Source: Metridium senile
Taxonomy: Eukaryota; Cnidaria; Anthozoa; Actiniaria; Metridiidae
DNA length: 64,000 bases
Reading direction: 5' to 3'
Assembly: GCA_949775045.1 (NCBI GenBank)
Contig: OX459095.1
Location: forward strand, 18,280,311 to 18,344,310
Position numbers and translations under genes: made by a program. The notes beneath the pieces are model-generated. The model was given only the letters and a program-made list of their open reading frames with translations. It did no database searches and was not told where the DNA came from. This document shows positions 23,209 to 32,128 of the stretch, piece by piece (within the stretch, counting starts at the first letter, position 1; each line of letters opens with the position of its first letter).

Positions 23209-23864
23209 GATCTTTGATGTAAACATTCGTATCTAATTTGCATATTGCAGACATGAAATTGATCAGTAGATTTAATACGGCCTCTAAAATCATTCTAAAA
23301 ACCTAAAAATATCCTAAATGCTTACTTGACTATCAAAATTACTTTTGAAGGACTGTTTATACTCTTTCAAAGATATGTGTCTTAATAAATAAGATTTATT
23401 ATGGATTTTCCTGAATTTAGCAAAATTGAGTGAACTTTGAAGTCATCGTTCGGCTAGTTTATTAAGAGTGCCCACAAATTGTATTTTATACGTTTGTAGA
23501 CTGGTCCTAGTACTTTTGAAATATAACAGACTTATCTTAAAGTTAGGTCCCACTTTCGAGAAAATCGCTTTTACCTGAAGGCATTTTACCGCTAAGCGTA
23601 TTTTGACAATTTGGTATACATTTAAAAAAAATCATATCTCAGTCGAAATTTAACACAACTCAGCCATTTTAAAACGTTTAGAATACAGCCAAAGGGTGAT
23701 ATTTGCATGTGTACAAATTTCAGTTTATTTCATTGAATAATAAAATTTCGGTGAACACCTATACATACTGCTTTATTGCCGCGTTAATAACGCTCAATTA
23801 GCGAGTTTCGAGGGGTCGCCGAAAACCGTCTCGTAAAGTACCAAAAAAATCGAATTCATCCAAA
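23209..23864 (-). repeat. Right arm of the 0.66-kb inverted repeat pair
   Basis: Reverse complement of 14650-15318, sharing CATGTGTACAAATTTCAG, CGAAAACCGTCTCGTAAAG and other stretches. Both outer ends stop at the same base (GAATTC), which favours two copies of one element in opposite orientation. Confidence 0.9.
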
Positions 23865-24055
23865 TCAAAGTGATATTTGTTGATGGCATATGATAGTTGT
23901 TGTTCACTGAAAAAATCATGGAAATCGGCGATGGTCCGATTTTTGCCTTATCCGCTCTTAGGCCGACAGCCTCTTAAATGCCCTTATTATCGTTACCGCA
24001 CCACAAGATGATAATTATTAAATACGGTAACACAAATCTCTGAACTCACCATAAA

Positions 24056-25023
24056 CTGACGTATTTCTCGTACAAGCTCACAACAAAGCGTTGCTTGTTG
24101 ACTTTGTTCTCGTACGCTCGTGTTACCTTGGGTAGAACTTTCCGGCTGTGCTTCAGCCCTCCGGCATTTGTCTTGGAGACGTCTTCACGGTATTCAAGAA
24201 ATTTGAAACCCAACTTTTTGTCTTCTCCTAGTGATATTTGGGGATTTTGTAATCGAAGCCTTCGATGTTCCTTTCCTCCTCTTAAGGCAAAATGTATACC
24301 AAATATAGGTAAAGCAGTGTGTCCAACAACTGTTGAGGATTATCATCTCCGAGTACATTTTTTGACCACAATCCGTCCTCTTCATCCAATGTTATTACTT
24401 CTGCCTGTTTTTTCTTCATACCAAGTCTTTCATTGCGGTGTCTAGGGCATCTCATAGATACGAAACCTTTTCCTCGTTGAATAGCTTTACTGGTCTTCCT
24501 TTGGTTTTCAGAAAATGCTGAATGGCAGAAATAATTCAATGTAAACTACTATGAGGATATTTAGTACCATCAACCTTTCTAACTTCGCAAACAAATAATG
24601 ACAGGGTGTTGTTGAGCTCTTCGTCAGACATGTCTTCGAGAGAATTCTGTACTATCTCTAGACCACAGTTACTGCTGGAGACTCTTATATTTCTTTCCTC
24701 CCTCCAATTTTCAAACAGATTCACAGCCCAATTGTCCTTGTAAGTGGTGTTCTTTGGAACGGACATTGCAATTTTCTCCAGGACTTCACTGTGCGACAAA
24801 GGTTCTCCAAACCGACTCGAGGCCAGGTTTGCGGCTCTTGAAACTCATTTGTAGATTCGATTAATTCATGTGGTGATTCAATAAACTCAGCAGGCTCAAA
24901 TAGTTCAGATCCGAGATATTCTTCGAGACTGAAGTCGCCATAATCTATTTCTCGGTCTTCCTGGCTTCTAAAACTGGAAGGAGTTATGAATATCTCTGAA
25001 TCATCTTCTGACTCCATTGCCAT
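24056..25023 (-). pseudogene. Second Crypton-derived recombinase-like gene (DUF3504 type), broken
   Basis: On the minus strand: an acidic N-terminus (MAMESEDDSEIF), the family's helical N-terminal domain (SVPKNTTYKDNWAVNLFENW, then EELNNTLSLFVCEVRKVDG), AIQHFLKTKGRP, GMKKKQAEVITLDEEDGLW, then LLGD-type GDDNPQQLLDTLLYLY and FALRGGKEHRRLRLQNPQIS with EYREDVSKTNAGGLKHSRK. These follow the order of Crypton-derived proteins. Two in-frame stops lie near 24538 and 24448, with frameshifts near 24410 and 24306. The right-hand frame ends at TTTATGGTGAGT (about 24048-24058), which could be a donor site. It is a different subfamily from the 10.6-12.35 kb relic, because the KGNxP-type linker there is absent here. 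Confidence 0.85.
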
Positions 25024-25108
25024 AGTGTATCGCTGAATAGCAACTACAGTTGTCCTGGTCAGTTCCAGAAAGCCTAATGGGTGGCATGGGTGGCATTAAT
25101 GGGTGGCA

Positions 25109-25415
25109 TGGGTGGCCTAGCGGTGAGAGTGCTGGCCTTTCACCGCTGTGGTCCAGGTTCAAGTCCCGGCTCGGGCATGGATTATATGTGAGTTGAGTTT
25201 GTTTGATGTGATCTTCTCTCCTATGCCACGAGAGTTTTTCTCCGGGTTATCCAGTTTTCCTCCCTCCGCAAAAATGAACATGTGAGCAGAGTTGTGTGCA
25301 AAATATTTAACGTAGAGGTAGTGAGTGTGAGTGAGTCTCCCCGATTAGTAGGGCACACTGTGTCCAGCTAGAAGATTGAGACTTTAAAAAAGTGATTTAT
25401 TTATTTTTATTTTAA
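25109..25415 (+). mobile_element. tRNA-derived SINE
   Basis: The head resembles a tRNA with an A box (TGGCCTAGCGGTGAGAGTGC, 25112-25131) and a B box (GGTTCAAGTCC, 25156-25166), the internal promoter of RNA polymerase III. It is followed by a non-tRNA body containing TCTCCGGGTTATCCAGTTTT and TCCTCCCTCCGC, and ends in TTTATTTATTTTTATTTT. A tandem GGGTGGCAT prefix (25080-25112) precedes it. Confidence 0.85.
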
Positions 25416-25829
25416 TAAAATCTACTGACTCTATTTCAAGATACCAAATACGCCCATTCCCGTAAAACAAAGTCCCGATTTATTAGAGTTTTTAAAATAG
25501 TCAAATTCAGTCAAACAATAGATCAAAAACAAAATAATTAGACAGCCAGTAACAGTGTATATTAAATACAAAATACGTCAAGAAAAAGTAATCATTAGAA
25601 TGTAATAGATCTCAATTGTGATAATAAAGTACAAAAGAACCGAAGAGTAATAGTGCTAATTAAGTACTCTAAAGCGTGTTGCACAAATACTCTATTGTGG
25701 AACAGTCACTGGCCAGTAATGATGCACAGATGAATTAAGCAATCTGTTTGTAACAAATGATATAATCATGAATGCATTCCAAAACCTTTTGAAACCAAAA
25801 GAAATGGGCGTGATAGATCAGTAAACAAC
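25416..25829. other. No supported gene
   Basis: AT-rich spacer after the SINE; nothing was recognised. Confidence 0.4.
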
Positions 25830-25928
25830 TTAAAAACTACGTGCTCGGTCTTCCATTGAAATTCAAAACCTCGGGCCTTCGGCCCTCGGTCTTGAATTTC
25901 AATGGAAGACCGAGCACGTAGTTTTTAA
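25830..25928. mobile_element. 99-bp near-perfect hairpin element
   Basis: TTAAAAACTACGTGCTCGGT starts an arm of about 37 bp repeated inverted at the right, and the centre CCTCGGGCCTTCGGCCCTCGG pairs too. Nearly the whole unit is one palindrome. Confidence 0.9.
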
Positions 25929-26737
25929 CCTATATATATATATAAATAAGTCAATGTTATCAATAAACGTGAGACAAGAGTTCAAATATCTTTTTCTGGA
26001 CGAAACAATCGGTAATTTGTGGAATGTCAAGTCGGTCACCCCTGCAAGTACTAGCTTTATGCAACTGAGCTTAACCTTGGTGATCTGTTATGCCTGATAA
26101 GGACGTCATCTATCCAAGCAACTAACTAACGAACTCTTGCAAAGAGACAGTATTAACATGCACTCTACCGATACGGTTATTTCAATTTTATCTATTAAGA
26201 AGACCTTCTTTGGATATCTAGGTTTTTATCTAGTATTCTTTTATCTTGGTTTATCTCGTTTGTGTGAGTTTTCGGAAATTCGTGATTTTGGGATCCCTGT
26301 GTTGATTTTTTGACCTTTTGTATTATTATTATTTTGAATTACTAAACTTAACCAAGAAATTACCACCCATCGAGTACACGCTCTGAGAGCATATAAATAT
26401 TTCAAGCAAGCATGATAACGAATTGTACTTATCATTATCAATTATATTGACTAGTATTTATCGTACATGCATGAAATCGATGCGCTTTACAAATAAACTC
26501 CATGAACTCCATTTTATGACACACTTTAAACTCATTTCAATGGGGTTATTTTTGGGAATACCCTCGACACTATGCAGGAAATTTTTTTCCACCCTACACG
26601 ATATTTGTTTTTCAGGATCTTTTTTTTTGTGTGTTTCAATGTGAAAGCTGTGATCTAGTTTCGGTAATTGCCAAACGTCCCAATCAAATATGTAATGATC
26701 CGTCCCTTTATATGTTTGTATGTATGTATATTTTCAG

Positions 26738-26903
26738 ACGATGAAACACAAGAGTGCTGCGTGGAAAAGGTGATTTTAACGGATACGCATGCATGGTTGT
26801 TGTGGTAACGCACGGACGCTGTGATGGCAAGAAGTTCCCCAAGTCGTACAGTAAATGTTGTAATGGTGAGGTGAAATGGGCACTTTTCAGCAAGAAGTGC
26901 TAA
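26738..26903 (+). pseudogene. Galaxin-like pseudogene, most repeats deleted
   Basis: It follows an intact-looking acceptor (TGTATATTTTCAG). The sequence begins like the functional exon (ACGATGA), jumps to TQECC, and contains a HGCCG remnant in another frame. It ends CDGKKFPKSYSKCCNGEVKW..LFSKKC plus stop, the C-terminus of the intact gene. It lacks most of the 15 double-cysteine motifs and has at least two frame changes. No signal-peptide exon was found upstream. Confidence 0.85.
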
Positions 26904-26991
26904 CACTTTATTAACACTGACAATGGCAATGACTTTGTTAATGTAGTATTTGTATATATAATGATGATAACAAGTAGTGTTTAATTAACGA

Positions 26992-27063
26992 GCAGGAGTG
27001 TTTTATCAGGATTAAGAACCACGAGACGTAGCCTAGTTAGATCTGATAAAACACGACCTGCGA
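26992..27063. mobile_element. About 70-bp hairpin element
   Basis: CGAGCAGGAGTGTTTTATCA is inverted as TGATAAAACACGACCTGCG with one mismatch. The centre carries the TAAGAACCACGAGACGTAGC phrase also seen near 1.1 kb. It lies downstream of the galaxin pseudogene. Confidence 0.7.
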
Positions 27064-27706
27064 GATTATTCAAAAACTCCAAGCTATTTATGTTTTTTGA
27101 AAAACAATGCAAGAGTTTTATGAAAGCTTTTTTAGACAAAATCTAGGTTAAAGTTTATGTAAATTAGTATGAATCTTTATCTGTAAAAAAATAGTCAAGG
27201 TCATGATTTCTTTTGTAAATTTCTCCTGAATTATAAATGACGTTTTGAATTTAGTGATAATGAGAAAGCATTTCATTATCGTAATGGACAACAATTATAA
27301 TGATTACTTTATTCGTATCGTTAGGATTTTTATCTGGTGATACTCTTCTCTTTCAATTAGTTTAAGATTAGACACTGTTATAAAGATAATGCCATAGAGC
27401 AGTAAATTTTAGTTTTTGTAGGGCCGTTTGGTATTTTTGCGAATAAATAGTTTTGAGTGTCAATAGACCAGTTTCATGTTATCTAGCACCGCTGTACTAC
27501 TTGACAAAAGGCGCATTCCCACCGTGATAGCCCCAATTCAGAATAAATACAAATGTATTAAAATGTTTTAACATTTTAAAAGTGATAACATATTTTGTCA
27601 TACTTTGTTTGGATTTGTCTGTGCAAATGTGCGTTAAATAGTACAGCGGTGATACATGACATTAAATTAGTATTAATTATTTTGAATATATTTCAGGGAT
27701 ATCTCT

Positions 27707-28482
27707 GGAGCCGGTTGTACGAAAGCCGATTAGCGCTAATCCAGGATTAAATCGAGGGTTAGATTAACCCAGGGTTAGTCTTGCGTTGCTCAAAGGTCGA
27801 TTAACTTTAACCTAGGGTTAAAAATAGCTAATCTAGGGTTAAAATTTAACCCTGCTAGCGACCAAGATTAACTTTTTAATCCACGATTAAAGCTGACGAA
27901 TACAAAATGGCGGACTTGTTTTATCACAATAAATAAGACAAAAACTACTCACATGCATCTTTTAATCCCAAATATGTAATCCTTTGAGTAGTAATAATGA
28001 ATTTACAGTCTTTTTTGACGTTTTTCGCTCGATTTTCTTCGCTTTTTGAACTGGGAGTGCTTAGTGACCACTCAAACAGGAAACCCAAACAATGCATTTC
28101 GATCGCTTTGCATTGTTTGGGTTTCCTGTTTGAGTGGTCACTAAGCACTTCTAGCTCAAATAGCGAAGAAAATCGAGCGAAAAACGTCAAAAAAGACTGT
28201 AAATTCATTATTACTACTAAAAGGATTACATATTTGGGATTAAAAGATACATGTGAGTAGTTTTTGTCTTATTTATTGTGATAAAACAAGATGATGACGT
28301 GTACAAAACTGGTAAAAACCGGTTTTAGCGAGTTTAATCCAGGATTAGTAAATCCAGGGTTCGTTTCCCGTTCGAGCAACGCATTTTTAACCTAGGATTT
28401 ACTAATCCTGGGTCAGGGATTTTAACCATAGATTAACACTAATCCTAGGTTAATTTTAATCGGCTTTCGTACAACCGTCTCC
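27707..28482. mobile_element. 776-bp foldback element with GGAG..CGGTTGTACGAAAGCC ends
   Basis: The ends GCCGGTTGTACGAAAGCCGA and the reverse complement at the right are inverted. AATCCAGGATTA/TTAACCCAGGGTTA phrases recur on both sides, and the inner about 320 bp (27944-28265) is an almost perfect palindrome. Near-identical 87-codon frames on opposite strands result from that palindrome. The target survives in a local tandem copy (ATATCTCTGATATTAAG near 28573), showing the insertion point within ATCTCT/GATATT. Confidence 0.9.
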
Positions 28483-28822
28483 TGATATTAAGGTTTGGGT
28501 TAGACGATCCAAGTAGTACTGCGGTGATAAATGACATTAAATTAGTATTAATTATTTTCAATATATTTCAGTGATATCTCTGATATTAAGCTTAGGGTTA
28601 GATGATCAAATTAGTATTGACGATCAAATTACTTTGAGTCATATTGTGTTCCTGCCTTGTATACTTATCTACTGTATATTATACCAAATCTGCAAGAAAA
28701 ATTAAATCAATAAAATGACATAATTGATAAGGATTGATAATGATAATATCTAAAATTTAATAGTTTGTTTAGAAATAAAATACTTCTTGTAGATGTTGTT
28801 TGTTTTTCTTATTTATCAACAA

Positions 28823-29186
28823 AATAAACATTTCCACACTAACTTTGTCTAAGAAACCACAAGCCGGGTTCATAAAAAATAATTCATAGTATATTTAACA
28901 GTGAGCAGGTTTAAAATACAGAACTTAAACAAGTCGAACTATTCATTCCTCTATTTTGATGCTAGGTTGGAAGATACGTGGAAACATTTCTCCAGACCTT
29001 TAAATCTAATTTCCATCTTTCAATATTTTTATTAATGGTCTCAATTTGCATTGAAATGGTTCTTTTAAATTTTTTTTTTGTTGTCCATACTTGCTCTAAA
29101 AAAAGTTTATTTTGCAAAAATTTGTTTATTGCCCGTTTTGTTTGATTGTTCGATTTTTGATTGGTGCCTCGCGGTTCGAAATTCTG
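28823..29186. other. No supported gene
   Basis: AT-rich spacer between the galaxin duplicate and the next element. Confidence 0.4.
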
Positions 29187-30831
29187 GTTGTTTACCATTT
29201 AATCGGAAATTCCGGGTATTTTTTAAATGGTACAACTTACTCCCACTGGAAAATTTCCGGAAAAAGTGGTGATGCACAAGAGGTACTCCACTTTTTCCAG
29301 TGTGACCAGAACTACTAGAAAATTACGTACCATTTACAACACAGCGGTCAAACGAGTACGTATGCGCGAAAAAACAAGTAAAATGATCCAGGCACAACCT
29401 CGTTCCCAGGCTTAATTTTCGCACGAACTCTATAAAAAACGATGGATTGGACGACTTTCATCGCTTTTTTCTCAAAATATAAACAAAAATACAAAAGTAT
29501 AGACTCATGGTAGCTTTAAAATATAACAAAGGTTATGTACACGAAACTTCAAGCTTATATATTCAGGTAATTACTCGGGATTGCTGTGGAATGACCGAGT
29601 TTAGGATTCGGCTTTGTTATTTTTCGTTGTCGTCGTCAAAACGCCGCGCACGCGCAGTATGGTCGTTACGTCATTCACGTGATCAGAACTCGTGGCGAGG
29701 AGTCCATTTTGCTTCTCGCTGTTGACAGTGGAGTATTTAGTTTTCAAGGTATGGATTCAACGTCTTTAAATACCCTCAAATCGCTTACAAATTCACACAC
29801 CATTCGCGGTATAGCCACACTAAAAGTTGTCGAGCGTTTTTGTAAAGGGCATTTAGAGAGATACCGCGAATCTATCGTGAAACTGCCTATGAAAATGCCT
29901 ATCGTGAACTATCTATCAAACAAGCTACCTATGTATTCAAAAGACACTTATATTCAGCTTATACAAACTCTAGAAGCACAACGAACTCAACTGCAGAATG
30001 TGAACAAAGGTCTACCGAGCAAAAAACGAGGATTGCAAGCATTTCAAGCGAAGAAGATTCAAGACTAGCGACTTGTGTTTACAGTCAACCATGTGACTCT
30101 CAAAGCAAGGCGACCTTCTCAAAGATGATCATTTCTTTCGTAATAATAATGCTAAGTACATTGCTTCTTTTATTACTTTTAATTCAAGGAAGTATTTTTT
30201 GTTTTCCCTATTTGATATTATTTACTTTATTAGGGTACAAAACAGTCAAGTTCTTCGACTGCTATACTCAAACTGTTGTCCTTTCATCGTTTAGTGTTTG
30301 TGATATATTAGATAAGACTAGTTGTTTGACTGTACATGTATATAATGATGCAGAAGTCACAATAAAGATTACAAATAATACCAGATCTCGTTATTCAATT
30401 AATTAAGGTTTGTTTATTATGATTATAAACATATACGTTGTCATAATGACATTTTTCGATCTGAACGTATGAATATATAAAGTACATCAAACAGAATCCC
30501 GAGTTCACGCAGTTATGCGTCTAGGTTCTTATAAATCGACTTCAAACACCGGCTTTTACAATCCAAAATTTAGCGCTGTGAAAATTTTGCCACGCATGCG
30601 TAGTCGTTTGACCGCTGTGTTGCCATTTACATCTTTTCCACGAGAATTTCTCGGCCCAAGCTTTTTCTCACTTATACAACTTCTCAATTGTTTTTACAGC
30701 AGGAAGCCCAAAAGTAGAATTTCTATGTGCTATTGCAAATGGAACACAAACCTCCCAGGAACGACTGGGTCATTGGGAAAAGCTGGTTACCATTTATGCT
30801 ACCGGAATTCCCGATTAAATGGTAAACAACC
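29187..30831 (+). mobile_element. 1.65-kb DNA element with long inverted ends
   Basis: GGTTGTTTACCATTTAATCG begins the left end and is inverted at the right end. A second inverted match (ACAGCGGTCAAACGA near 29338 against about 30605) shows that the inverted ends extend about 200 bp or more with divergence. TCT at 29184-29186 and 30832-30834 may be a 3-bp duplication. It carries the small ORF at 29751. Superfamily uncertain. Confidence 0.75.
29751..30068 (+). CDS. Small ORF inside the 1.65-kb element, unknown
   Basis: 105 codons starting MDSTSLNTLKSLTNSHTIRG, lysine-rich and probably helical, ending KRGLQAFQAKKIQD. There is no recognised domain or membrane segment. It sits centrally between inverted ends and may be element-encoded or captured. 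A hydrophobic frame further on (30125-30406) looks incidental. Confidence 0.35.
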   Translation: MDSTSLNTLKSLTNSHTIRGIATLKVVERFCKGHLERYRESIVKLPMKMPIVNYLSNKLPMYSKDTYIQLIQTLEAQRTQLQNVNKGLPSKKRGLQAFQAKKIQD

Positions 30832-30850
30832 TCTATTCCACTTTTACTAA

Positions 30851-30852
<2 letters not shown>

Positions 30853-30883
<31 letters not shown>
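30853..30883. repeat. 31-base poly-G run
   Basis: An uninterrupted run of G just outside the 1.65-kb element. It could form G-quadruplexes and is error-prone in sequencing, so the length and local assembly are uncertain. Confidence 0.95.
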
Positions 30884-30888
<5 letters not shown>

Positions 30889-31277
30889 TAAGGGTATATT
30901 GAAAATAAGCATCTTTTAGGGCATTTAAATTGAAATGATCATCTGATAATCAAAAATCAGGCTAACTTTGATCATTATTCTCATTTTTATATAAAACACT
31001 GATCTTGTATCGCATAATTCTTGTTTGCGAATACAGATCGAATCGTTCTGAATGTAGAAAATATTTTGTCAGATCTAGACAAAATTAATAGTATCCTTAC
31101 TAAACTTTTTGCTGAAATTTGCAGAATAAAGCTGAATTTATAAGTCACGTTGAGAAAGTAACTCAATTTAATTATTTTCAGTAATAACATTTCCCGGTAT
31201 CGTCAGTGAGCGACGAGTAATGTTTTGTTGGGTTGCCTGTGGTCATTATACCACATAGTTACCATTCAATTATTTCC

Positions 31278-31340
31278 TAGCCTGCGAAAACAGACTCGTA
31301 TCAGCGCTAGAGCGCTAATAAGGGTCTGTTTACGCAGGCT
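31278..31340. mobile_element. 63-bp mini element with 10-bp target duplication
   Basis: AGCCTGCGAAAACAGAC at the left is inverted as GTCTGTTTACGCAGGCT at the right around an inner palindrome (AGCGCTAGAGCGCT). AATTATTTCC occurs at 31268-31277 and again at 31341-31350. A 9-10 bp duplication fits Mutator-like elements. Confidence 0.85.
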
Positions 31341-31350
31341 AATTATTTCC

Positions 31351-32128
31351 GGGTGCTGATGCCAACTCAAGAACTCAGTGTACAAAGATGTGGTTTAAAC
31401 TACACTTTATTTGATAATTAGACATCCAACAGGCGTTTGGCAATGCCGATAAGTAAGTTAATTAATTAATTAATTGTAATGTTATCTTTCTGTATTTTAT
31501 AACGAGTTTCAAGAAAGTATTCGCAGTGATTTGTGAATTCGACAATCTTGATATGAGGCGTTTCGATGGCGTCGCTATTTTGACTACAGGATGCTTTACG
31601 AACTACCTTTATTTATCATTCAAACTTTATTTATTTATAGGCTTTAGCCAAAGTTGTTAAATTTCTAAGAGAGCAATTTTAAATGAAACGTGTTCTTATC
31701 TTTGGAGAGTTATTTCTATGCTTTTTCACATTATATAAAGTATCTCTCGAAAATGACAAATCGGCTATCTTTCGATATCCCTTATCACGCGCATATTGAA
31801 GAAGGACTATTGTGCCTCGTATTTTCGAGTCTTCCATTGAAATAAACTACTTCGATTACTTGGTATGTTACGTGCAGTTACAACGTAATTTTCAATATTC
31901 CGCAACAAACTAATGGTATCGAGAGAATTTGGGCCTATTCTTATATCCGACTTTGAATTTTTTTATAACTTGCTTGAGAGCTTCGTTAGACTTTCTATTT
32001 TTTCGCTATGAATTGTCACATCGGTTGATATACTCTAAGAGTATCCAAAGCCGACGTTTAGTTGGTAAGCTTTGCAATTGTGCCGAGTTCTTATCATTTC
32101 TTAATGTTTTGCAATCATTATTATGAAT
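31351..32128. other. No supported gene
   Basis: AT-rich intergenic sequence with an ATTA run near 31458-31476. No ORF with family features. Confidence 0.45.

Larger units (their letters stand above)
26385..28822 (+). repeat. Degraded duplicate of the galaxin-like locus (pairs with 39555-41560)
   Basis: Upstream sequence (GCATATAAATATTTCAAGCA, then ACAAATAAACTCCATGAACTCC), the exon remnant and downstream sequence ending GTTGTTTGTTTTTCTTATTT all have counterparts, in order, at 39555-41560. Divergence is much larger than for the ROCO duplicates. A 776-bp foldback element splits the downstream part. Confidence 0.8.

Noticed and set aside
14650..23864. Maverick/Polinton remnant bounded by the 0.66-kb inverted repeats
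   Set aside because: No integrase, polymerase or capsid-type coding sequence between the arms; the contents are unrelated later insertions.
25110..25180. tRNA gene
   Set aside because: A and B boxes are present but the cloverleaf is poor and a SINE body with an AT-rich tail follows; it is a tRNA-derived SINE head.
27945..28260. Two nearly identical 87-codon ORFs on opposite strands
   Set aside because: They mirror each other because the DNA is palindromic; no independent coding evidence.
30125..30406. 93-codon hydrophobic frame with a membrane-like segment
   Set aside because: Inside a transposable element, AT-rich composition, no conserved motif; likely chance.
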